DNA from: an uncultured Fretibacterium sp.
GTDB taxonomy: Bacteria; Synergistota; Synergistia; Synergistales; Aminobacteriaceae
DNA length: 18,320 bases
Direction of reading: 5' to 3'
Assembly: GCA_937915835.1 (NCBI GenBank)
Contig: CALGHA010000045.1
Location: forward strand, 1 to 18,320
The position numbers and the translations under genes are program-made. Numbering within the stretch: position 1 is the stretch's first letter; each line of letters begins with the position of its first letter. The notes beneath the pieces were generated by a model. The model was given only the letters and a program-made list of their open reading frames with translations, made no database searches and was not told where the DNA came from. This document shows positions 6,372 to 13,304 of this stretch, one piece after another.

Positions 6372-7706
6372 ATGATGGCATTAGCAGAAGAGTTACATGA
6401 ATATTCCGGCGGAGTTAATGAGCTGCTTGCACGATACGGCGTAAAATTCGGGATTTACAAGAACGGAGAATTTCACGAGCAATTATTCCCGTTTGATATT
6501 ATTCCGAGAGTGATTAGCAGTGAAGAATTTGCATATCTTGAGCGTGGATTGAAGCAGAGAGTTTTTGCGTTGAACGAGTTCATTCGAGATATTTATTCTG
6601 ACGGGAAAATTATTTCGGACGGAGTTATCGCTGAAGAATTTATTTACTCCGGCAAAGGATATTTAGCGCAATGTCGGGAGATTAGTCCGCCTAAAAATGT
6701 TTACGCTCATATTTCCGGGATTGATTTAGTTCAAGCAAAAAATAGAACGTGTTATATTTTAGAGGACAATTTGCGAATACCTTCTGGAGCTTCGTACCCA
6801 ATGATTGCGCGAGAGTTATGCAGAAAATCTTTACCGTCTGAACTTTTAGGGAAATATAAAGTTGCGGACAACAGGAATTATGCTGAGCTTTTACGCCGAA
6901 CAATGGATTACGTCAACACCGGAGGAATTTCTGTGATATTAACGCCTGGAAGATTTAACGCGGCATATTTCGAGCATTCATATCTTGCTGAGTTGACCGG
7001 AGCACATTTAGTAACATGTGATGACTTAATCGTTGAAGGTGAAAATTTATATTTCATCGATTATTCCGGCAAGAAAGAAAAAGTTGGTGCAGTTTACCGG
7101 AGAATTTCTGACGAATACTTAGACCCAGTGAACTTTGAGCGGCAATCGTTAATCGGAATTCCTCACATCTTCGACATTTACAAGAAAGGCAACGTTGCGT
7201 TAATCAACGCTCCCGGCAATGGAGTAGCTGACGACAAAGGAATATATTATTTTGTGCCGGCAATGATTAAATATTATCTCAACGAAGAGCCAATTTTACA
7301 GAATGCCCCGACTTACCTGCCTTATTATGAACAGGACATGAAATATGTGCTTGAACACTTTGACGATTTAGTGTTAAAGGACGTAGCTGAAGCAGGAGGC
7401 TATGGAGTTGTCTTCGGGAATAAATTAACGCGTTCACAAAAAGAAGAATTTATCGCGATGATTAAGGCCGAACCAAGAAGATTTATTGCTCAAGAAGTTA
7501 TTGACTTTCAGGATTTAGACATTTACGAGGGAAATTCACGAGTTCCAAGAAAAGCAGACTTGCGAGCATTCGTGTTAATGAGTGATGAGCCTGTTGTATG
7601 GAAGAGCGGCTTAACAAGATTTTCACGCAATCCGGATTCTTTTATCGTGAACTCGTCTCAGGGCGGAGGCTTTAAAGATACTTGGGTTATGACGGAGGAA
7701 AAATAA
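6372..7706 (+). CDS. Circularly permuted ATP-grasp protein (COG2308 type)
   Basis: About 444 residues, cytoplasmic. It carries the hallmarks of the circularly permuted ATP-grasp family: E-D-N-L-R-I-P-S-G-A-S-Y, then N-A-P-G-N-G-V-A-D-D-K-G, D-V-A-E-A-G-G-Y-G-V-V-F-G, D-L-R-A-F-V and near the C-terminus N-S-S-Q-G-G-G-F-K-D-T-W-V. ATP-grasp enzymes join a carboxylate to an amine through an acyl phosphate; the true substrate of this branch is not known. It is first in a tight operon with an alpha-E and a transglutaminase-like gene, the set predicted by comparative genomics to make or modify a peptide. An in-frame ATG at 6300 is rejected because AAGGAG (6361-6366) serves the paired ATGs at 6372 and 6375; which of the two is used is unclear. 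The stop is two bases before the next start. Confidence 0.88.
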   Translation: MMALAEELHEYSGGVNELLARYGVKFGIYKNGEFHEQLFPFDIIPRVISSEEFAYLERGLKQRVFALNEFIRDIYSDGKIISDGVIAEEFIYSGKGYLAQCREISPPKNVYAHISGIDLVQAKNRTCYILEDNLRIPSGASYPMIARELCRKSLPSELLGKYKVADNRNYAELLRRTMDYVNTGGISVILTPGRFNAAYFEHSYLAELTGAHLVTCDDLIVEGENLYFIDYSGKKEKVGAVYRRISDEYLDPVNFERQSLIGIPHIFDIYKKGNVALINAPGNGVADDKGIYYFVPAMIKYYLNEEPILQNAPTYLPYYEQDMKYVLEHFDDLVLKDVAEAGGYGVVFGNKLTRSQKEEFIAMIKAEPRRFIAQEVIDFQDLDIYEGNSRVPRKADLRAFVLMSDEPVVWKSGLTRFSRNPDSFIVNSSQGGGFKDTWVMTEEK

Positions 7707-7708
7707 AC

Positions 7709-8311
7709 ATGTCAATATTATCGCGTGAGAACAGTGAAAGATTATTTTGGCTTGGACGTTACAGCGAGAGAGTTTATACGGGGCTTCGTTCGCTTGAACT
7801 TGACTTGTCGGCAGGAGATAAGGCGAAAAATTTATGCTTTGATGAGGCCAATCCTGAGACAATATCTTACAGCCTAGCACGAGCTTACGACAACGCTATA
7901 GTCCTTCGTGATGAGATTGGCACGGAGACTTTCAGCTATATTCAGATGGCCGTGTATGAGATGAAAAATGCTCAACGTTCAGGCACACCGTTAATGCCGT
8001 TACAGAAAGTTATTGATAATATTGCGGCATTCTGGGGCATGGCTGACGACATAATCGAGGACGAACACGCTCGGGGAATTATCAAGCTCGGCAAAAGAAT
8101 TGAACGTGTAGATTTATACTCGCGCATGAACTCAGGGAGCGAAGAAATTCGGCGGGAAATTCGCAGGTTGACTTACAGAATAGCTAAGACGGGATTACGT
8201 TACGACGCTGAAAGAGTTAAACGCTTGAACGAGCTTGCAAAAGAGACTAATATAAATCGCCAGGAAATTATCAAGGAAGTCGAGAGCCTAATAAATTTTG
8301 AGGAGATTTAG
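7709..8311 (+). CDS. Alpha-E domain protein (COG2307 type), short form
   Basis: A 200-residue, mostly helical cytoplasmic protein. The N-terminus S-I-L-S-R-E-N-S-E-R-L-F-W-L-G-R-Y-S-E-R is the alpha-E signature (L-S-R-x-A-E-x-x-Y-W-x-G-R-Y-x-E-R in relatives). Its biochemical role is unknown; it is nearly always found beside, or fused to, the permuted ATP-grasp domain and a transglutaminase, and is presumed to act with them. Typical members are roughly 300 residues, so this one is shorter, without an evident frameshift since the reading frame runs on into the overlap with the next gene. The ATG at 7709 has GGAGG at 7694-7698. An upstream in-frame ATG at 7682 lies inside the ATP-grasp gene and is less likely. 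Confidence 0.85.
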   Translation: MSILSRENSERLFWLGRYSERVYTGLRSLELDLSAGDKAKNLCFDEANPETISYSLARAYDNAIVLRDEIGTETFSYIQMAVYEMKNAQRSGTPLMPLQKVIDNIAAFWGMADDIIEDEHARGIIKLGKRIERVDLYSRMNSGSEEIRREIRRLTYRIAKTGLRYDAERVKRLNELAKETNINRQEIIKEVESLINFEEI

Positions 8312-9092
8312 ATACAGTTATCACATGCAATTGAACTTTGCTGAACCCGTGAGAGAACATCACTTCAAGTTACGTTGTTTTCCGTCGAGTGATGAAAGAC
8401 AGAAAATTTCCAACGAGCATATAAAGATTTTCCCTGTTCACTTCAGTAATGTCGAGAAAGATTCGTTCGGGAATTTATGCATTTACGGTACAGCTAATCA
8501 GAGGCATAATCTTTTTGCTGTTAATGTTGACGGTGAAGCTGAGATAAACTCTGATGGGAAAATTCCTGCGGCTCCTAATAAAATTGGCCTGTTCAAGTAT
8601 GAGACGGATTTAACGAGAGCAGGCCTCTCACTTCGGGAGTTTCACAGCAATTTTGAGACAATGAGCTATATGACCGGCTATGAGCGTGCAATTTACATGA
8701 TGAATGAGCTTTATCAAGAATATTTTTACACGCCCGGAGTTACTGGAATATTTACGAGCGCAGAAGAGGCTTTTAGCTTGGGACGCGGAGTTTGTCAGGA
8801 TTACGCGCATATATTACTTGCTTTGTGCAGGCTTGAAAGAATTCCATGTAGATACGTCGCCGGAATGATACCAGGTGAAGGAGCTACTCATGCATGGACG
8901 GAAATTTTTGACGCTGGAACTTGGCGAATGATTGACCCGACACACAATAAAATATGCGATGACAGCTATATAAAAATCTCGTCGGGCCGTGATGCTCAGG
9001 ATTGCGCGATAAATCAGGGAGTGTTTTACGGCGGAGGAAGTCAAACGCAAGAGATAAAAGTTATCGTGAATGAAATACTGCCCCAGTCGTAA
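8298..9092 (+). CDS. Transglutaminase-like cysteine protease-fold protein
   Basis: A 264-residue protein with an N-terminal beta-rich region that starts R-R-F-R-Y-S-Y-H-M, and a C-terminal transglutaminase-like domain with the full triad: C166 in G-R-G-V-C-Q-D-Y, H198 in A-T-H-A-W-T-E and D213 in M-I-D-P-T. Such proteins hydrolyse or transfer on amide bonds; in this operon type the activity is thought to oppose or complement the ATP-grasp ligase. No signal peptide is seen, so it is probably cytoplasmic. The start is doubtful: TTG at 8298 (overlapping the alpha-E gene by 14 bases) keeps the R-x-x-Y-x-M-x-L-x-F stretch that I recall at the start of relatives, whereas ATG at 8325 would remove most of it and lies 18 bases from AGGAGA. 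Its stop codon lies inside the terminator hairpin. Confidence 0.85.
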   Translation: MRRFRYSYHMQLNFAEPVREHHFKLRCFPSSDERQKISNEHIKIFPVHFSNVEKDSFGNLCIYGTANQRHNLFAVNVDGEAEINSDGKIPAAPNKIGLFKYETDLTRAGLSLREFHSNFETMSYMTGYERAIYMMNELYQEYFYTPGVTGIFTSAEEAFSLGRGVCQDYAHILLALCRLERIPCRYVAGMIPGEGATHAWTEIFDAGTWRMIDPTHNKICDDSYIKISSGRDAQDCAINQGVFYGGGSQTQEIKVIVNEILPQS

Positions 9093-9110
9093 TTGGCCGG
9101 AGCAGTTTGT
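9077..9110 (+). terminator. Terminator at the end of the ATP-grasp operon; second member of the repeat pair
   Basis: ACTGC (9077-9081) pairs with GCAGT (9102-9106); CC (9083-9084) with GG (9099-9100) extends the stem past one mismatch. TTTGTT follows. The loop shares the AGTC and AATTGGCCGGAGCA segments with 6249-6267. It overlaps the transglutaminase stop codon (9090-9092) and fills most of the 24-base gap to the converging gene, so it may act on both transcripts. Confidence 0.55.
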
Positions 9111-9116
9111 TATGCT

Positions 9117-10628
9117 TTAATTTTTGTCGTCGTCGTCTCGTGATTGGTAATCTTCCTCGATGTCGTCTAAGCTGGATCTGTCAAATCTTCTCTGTGACCT
9201 CATGCAGAACATTACGCTTCCGAGTTTTTCGAAAGTTAATTTTGTTCCTCGACTGTCAGCGCGGTAATTCACGGATCTGCTGCTGTCAATTCCAAGTCTT
9301 CCGGCTTCTGAGATTGCGTCCATGTTTGCACCGATGAAGATAAATTCCCAGCCGTATTTTTCCTTCTCGTGCTCGACCATGCTTTTAACTTTTGCGAGTG
9401 AATAATTCGAACTTGCATTTTCGAGGCCGTCAGTCATAATCACGAAAACAGTTTTTCCCGGAACGTCTTCAGGACGTGCGTATTTGTGTATCATCGCAAT
9501 GTGATGAATTGAGCCGCCCATTGCGTCGAGTAAAGCTGTAGTGCCGCGAGTGTAATATTCTTTATCCGTCATTTTCGGAACGTCAACGAGTTTTACACGG
9601 TCATGCAAAATTTCCGTTACATGGTCGAACAACACTGTAGAGACTAATGCTTCGCCGGGTTCCTGCTTTTGCTTGTCAATCATCGAGTTGAAGCCGCCGA
9701 TTGTGTCACTCTCAAGCCCGGACATTGAGCCGCTGCGATCGAGGATAAATACCATTTCAGTAAGTCCGTTTTCAGATTTTGCCGGAGCTTCGTTTTCGTG
9801 AGCTTCTTCACTTGCGCTTTCTTCGGGTGAGATTGCTTCATTCCAGGCTTTAATCTCGTCAATCAAGAACTCATCAAGCGTGAACATCAAAATATTTTCG
9901 AGATACTCAGGAACTCCCCACATTCCATGAGCGATTGCGCCGGTTATGCAAGCGATTGTGTCAGAGTCGCCGCCGAGTGATACAGCGTTTCTGATTGCGT
10001 CCTCGAAATTTTCAGCTTCGAGAAATGCTATTATTGCCTCTGGAACTGAGCCTTGACATGAGACATCAAATTTGTAATTCGGCCTGATTTCGTCGCATGT
10101 CCTGTTCAAGTCGTAATTATATTTCTCAGTGATGTAATTCTTGATTTCCTCTTTGCTCTTGCCTGTTCGTGCTAAGAAAGTTGCGGAGGCCACAGCTTGA
10201 GCACCTTTTATGCCTTCCGGGTGATTATGTGTAACTTCTGCGCTTAATCTTGCAAATTTCTCTACTGTATCAATATCGTCAAAATACCATGCGACCGGAG
10301 AAACTCTCATTGCCGAGCCGTTCCCCCAACTGTTGTATGGTTCAGGCTTTGACGTTCCCAGCCATAATCTGAAATGTCCGCCGTATCCCACGTTAAAATA
10401 TTTACGGCCGAACTCCTGCATTGATTTCACAAGTTCTGTCTTGAATGCTTCTTCGTCAATCTCTTCGCCTTTCTTCCAGTTACGCAGGGTATGAGCGACG
10501 GCCATTGTCATAACTGAGTCGTCGGTGAAACGGGTTCTTTTTTCGACTAACGGGAAATTCTTTGTCTTCGTGTTATGAAATTCGTACGGACTTCCGATGA
10601 TGTCTCCAACTAATGCGCCTAATAACAT
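9117..10628 (-). CDS. ADP-ribosylglycohydrolase fused to a von Willebrand A domain
   Basis: A 503-residue cytoplasmic protein. Residues 1-260 form an ADP-ribosylglycohydrolase (DraG/ARH) domain that in characterised relatives removes ADP-ribose from proteins or other acceptors: G-A-L-V-G-D-I-I-G-S at 4-13, the metal-site T35-D36-D37-S, G-N-G-S-A-M-R at 102-108 and L-G-G-D221-S-D223-T224. An acidic, low-complexity linker (about 267-288) joins it to a VWA domain (about 291-470) with an intact MIDAS: D297-R-S299-G-S301, the T-T pair at 363-364 and T-D400-G. The tail is strongly acidic (D-D-D-D). VWA domains with MIDAS bind protein partners through a divalent metal, so the fusion may target the hydrolase to a partner. 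One continuous frame, so it is not an assembly of two genes. The ATG begins at the hydrolase domain; GAAGGAG lies 12 bases upstream. It has its own promoter. Confidence 0.88.
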   Translation of the reverse strand: MLLGALVGDIIGSPYEFHNTKTKNFPLVEKRTRFTDDSVMTMAVAHTLRNWKKGEEIDEEAFKTELVKSMQEFGRKYFNVGYGGHFRLWLGTSKPEPYNSWGNGSAMRVSPVAWYFDDIDTVEKFARLSAEVTHNHPEGIKGAQAVASATFLARTGKSKEEIKNYITEKYNYDLNRTCDEIRPNYKFDVSCQGSVPEAIIAFLEAENFEDAIRNAVSLGGDSDTIACITGAIAHGMWGVPEYLENILMFTLDEFLIDEIKAWNEAISPEESASEEAHENEAPAKSENGLTEMVFILDRSGSMSGLESDTIGGFNSMIDKQKQEPGEALVSTVLFDHVTEILHDRVKLVDVPKMTDKEYYTRGTTALLDAMGGSIHHIAMIHKYARPEDVPGKTVFVIMTDGLENASSNYSLAKVKSMVEHEKEKYGWEFIFIGANMDAISEAGRLGIDSSRSVNYRADSRGTKLTFEKLGSVMFCMRSQRRFDRSSLDDIEEDYQSRDDDDKN

Positions 10629-10702
10629 GAATTATCAACGCTCCTTCATTAATACTCAAAGCGGATGAATGGAAACCGAAAGATTAAAAATTAGTGAACT
10701 GA

Positions 10703-10708
10703 ATTATA
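10703..10708 (-). promoter_or_regulatory. -10 box for the ADP-ribosylglycohydrolase-VWA gene
   Basis: A perfect TATAAT on the minus strand (10708-10703), with only a weak TTATGC 17 bases further upstream. The start would be near 10697, giving a leader of about 70 bases. It lies downstream of the GH31 terminator, so the gene is a separate transcription unit. Confidence 0.4.
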
Positions 10709-10745
10709 GAGTGAGAGGAATTGTAGCATAAAAAGTGAAATTTGC

Positions 10746-10789
10746 AAGTAAAATCCTGCGCACAAGTTTTATTCTCACTCATACGCAGG
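10746..10789 (-). terminator. Terminator after the GH31 pair
   Basis: Minus strand: CCTGCG (10789-10784) pairs with CGCAGG (10760-10755) around a 23-base loop, followed by ATTTTACTT. It begins 11 bases after the stop codon of the second GH31 gene and closes the TRAP-GH31 cluster. Confidence 0.55.
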
Positions 10790-10799
10790 GGAAATTATT

Positions 10800-13298
10800 T
10801 TATTCTTCGGTCATGCCGATTAAGTCAAATTTCTCGGTTGAGATTATCACGTCAAAATCCTTCTTGCTCGGAACGTCGAACTTTACCCAGATTGTTCGGT
10901 CTGAAAGATTGTAATACCAGCCTTCAGAAGAATTTTCCCAGTTATCGCGAACAATGAAGCGTGTAATTTTCCGGCCGTCGACGCTTACCCAGAATGCGCC
11001 TTTGAGTTTGCTGATTAACTTTATCGTCATTCTCTCAACCGGAGATTTATAGCTCCCTGTCGTGTTGAACGAGATAATTTTTCGGTCGCCGGATTTCACG
11101 CTAATTCTCGTTTTTGCGAAAACTCCGTGCTTGTAATCCTGAGTATGTCCGTCGTCGTCGTAAAAAGTAAATTCGCTGTCGTCATCAGCTGAGATTATGA
11201 GGTCTAATTGCTTCATAGTGTCGGCTAAAATTCGTTTAACGTCGTCGCTAGTCATGAAAATTCCGTTGCCTCGTAAGAACATCGGAATGCTCGAAAGTTT
11301 AACCGGAAGATTTATCGTTTGTCCGCCCTCGTAGAGTTTGAAGTTGTCGTTGAAGTCATACCAGTTTGAACCAGCTGGCAGGTAAATTTTGCGAGTTAAA
11401 GCGTTCTTCTCTAAGACATTTGCGACAAGAACAGACGGCCCGAACATGAAGCATAAATTTTCGTCATGATAACACTTCTTATCATCAGGGAACTCAAGAA
11501 ACAACGGACGCATTACCGGCATTCCGTCAGAATTGGCCTGATACATGAGCGAGTAAAGATACGGCAGCATTCTATATCTCAAAGCGAAGGCTTCACGTAC
11601 AAGCTCCAGAATTTCCGGATACATGAAAGGCTGAGTTACGCTATTATCGTTATTAGCTGAGTTCATGACAAAACGCGGCTGAAATATTCCGTTCTGGATC
11701 CATCGAAGCAATAATTCACTCTCAGGAGCCGGCCCGGTAAATCCGCCAATGTCACAGCCCATGTTAGCACAGCCGGATAATCCCATTCCCATAATTGTGG
11801 CAACGTTGAATTTCAGCGTCTTCCAACTGGTTAAATTATCTCCTCCCCAGACTTGAGCGTAACGCTGAATGCCCGCATAACCAGCTCGATTTATCACGTA
11901 AGGCCTTTCATTCGGGTAAACGTTCGCAATCGCTTTAATCGCTAAATACGCCATCATGTTTGAGTGAATAATCTTGACTTCGGCCATTGTTCCGAGTTCA
12001 CATTGAGCGTCCCGATCTTCAATGCCGTCCATTTCGCAATTATCGTTCCAGACGGTTTTAGTTCCCTTGCGCAAGATATTTTCTTCGAGTAATTCCCGCC
12101 AAGCCTCGCGACCGTTTGAACTCGTAAAGTCTATAAATCTTCCTTCACCGCCCCACCATCGGCCGTAATAATCGCTTTTGCCGTCAGCTGTCTTGATAAA
12201 GGCGTTGCGTTCCTCGTAAAATTTCGCGTATGGATGATTTTTTAACACGCCAGGCTTCAGGTTGCAGATTACGTTAATTCCCTTAGCGTTCATGTTCGCA
12301 AAAAATTTCTCAGGGTTCGGGAAACGCTTATAATTCCAGTTGAAAGTGTAACGCAATCCGTCAGCTTCACCAGAAGAATAACCCGACGCAAGCCAGAAGT
12401 TATCAATGTAAATTTTCTCCTGTAAATGCTTGTCAATAACTCTGTAAATTTCCTCGTCGCAGTTTTCTTCAAGTTCAGCGTAATACATCGTCGACATGCA
12501 ATAGCCGAGTGATTGCTTAGTCGGTAAAATCGTTCTGCCGGTCAGCCAAGTGTAGCGAGAAATTACATCTTTCATGCTCGGCCCGTTGATGATGAATAAA
12601 TCAATGTCGCCTCCGTCAGTCTGGTAATAACAGTAACGCTCCCAATAGCCCGAAATTTCCTGCCCCATGTCAAAAACGCAGTCGTAAGAATTGTTGTAGA
12701 ACATTCCGAGCGCGTGCAAGTTGCTTTCGTTTACGCGAATATAAAACGGAATATGCTTATACATCGGGTCGCCGTTCTCCGGGTCATGACCGATTGCGTC
12801 TTTTGGGGACATTCGGAGCCGACGAAACTTTTTGTCGAGATGTCCTGTTTTCTCACCGAAGCCGTAAAAATGGTCAAGTTCCCTGTCCATGCACGAATAA
12901 TGACTTAACCGGCCTAAATGGTCGCGTTCAAATGCTCGTTCTGGCAAATCACGGTAAATGCATTTTCCCTGATTATCATAGAGCGAGAATGATAACGGGG
13001 ATTTTTTCAGCACAAGTTTTAATGAAGCTGTCGTGAAGGTTAATGCGTCGTCAATCTCCTCACATGGAACGTTAAGAGCTTCAATGCGTGTTCTCTCACC
13101 AGCGAATAAATCATCAAGTTCATCAGGCCAAGCTGTTTTTACGAGAGCAAAGGACTTCTCACGAAAATTTTTAGCGAATGCAACACGAACACGGATTACG
13201 TCATCAGTCATGAAGATTAGCAAAATGTCCGCAGTGTCGCCGTGAATTATGTAGCCATTCGAGACTTTTTCACATGATATAAACTTTTTGAGCAACAT
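10800..13298 (-). CDS. GH31 family alpha-glycosidase (downstream copy)
   Basis: An 832-residue enzyme without a signal peptide, so cytoplasmic. GH31 retaining alpha-glycosidases remove alpha-linked glucose, xylose or other sugars from non-reducing ends. An N-terminal beta-sandwich (about 1-250, with F-Y-G-F-G-E-K at 144-150) precedes the (beta/alpha)8 barrel. D419 in V-W-N-D-N-C-E is the expected nucleophile and D487 in W-G-G-D-N-L-T-S-W the expected acid/base; W-I-Q-N-G-I-F-Q-P-R-F follows. C-terminal beta domains (from about 640, with Y-D-D-D-G-H-T) complete the fold. The W-x-D-N-C-E form differs from the D-x-N-E of classical alpha-glucosidases, so specificity cannot be given. It starts seven bases after the stop of its paralogue, with a weak ribosome binding site (AGGA) inside that gene's last codons, suggesting coupled translation. 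Confidence 0.88.
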   Translation of the reverse strand: MLLKKFISCEKVSNGYIIHGDTADILLIFMTDDVIRVRVAFAKNFREKSFALVKTAWPDELDDLFAGERTRIEALNVPCEEIDDALTFTTASLKLVLKKSPLSFSLYDNQGKCIYRDLPERAFERDHLGRLSHYSCMDRELDHFYGFGEKTGHLDKKFRRLRMSPKDAIGHDPENGDPMYKHIPFYIRVNESNLHALGMFYNNSYDCVFDMGQEISGYWERYCYYQTDGGDIDLFIINGPSMKDVISRYTWLTGRTILPTKQSLGYCMSTMYYAELEENCDEEIYRVIDKHLQEKIYIDNFWLASGYSSGEADGLRYTFNWNYKRFPNPEKFFANMNAKGINVICNLKPGVLKNHPYAKFYEERNAFIKTADGKSDYYGRWWGGEGRFIDFTSSNGREAWRELLEENILRKGTKTVWNDNCEMDGIEDRDAQCELGTMAEVKIIHSNMMAYLAIKAIANVYPNERPYVINRAGYAGIQRYAQVWGGDNLTSWKTLKFNVATIMGMGLSGCANMGCDIGGFTGPAPESELLLRWIQNGIFQPRFVMNSANNDNSVTQPFMYPEILELVREAFALRYRMLPYLYSLMYQANSDGMPVMRPLFLEFPDDKKCYHDENLCFMFGPSVLVANVLEKNALTRKIYLPAGSNWYDFNDNFKLYEGGQTINLPVKLSSIPMFLRGNGIFMTSDDVKRILADTMKQLDLIISADDDSEFTFYDDDGHTQDYKHGVFAKTRISVKSGDRKIISFNTTGSYKSPVERMTIKLISKLKGAFWVSVDGRKITRFIVRDNWENSSEGWYYNLSDRTIWVKFDVPSKKDFDVIISTEKFDLIGMTEE

Positions 13299-13304
13299 GA
13301 TTAC

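Noticed and set aside
7623..7880. An 85-codon minus-strand ORF across the ATP-grasp and alpha-E junction.
   Set aside because: It overlaps two real genes in antisense and has no recognisable motif or start signal.
11528..11540. GTCAGAATTGGCC, identical to part of the terminator loop at 6249-6261, as a third repeat copy.
   Set aside because: It lies inside the GH31 coding frame (Q-A-N-S-D on the coding strand) without flanking complementary arms; AATTGGCC also turns up in other coding stretches, so this is probably chance.
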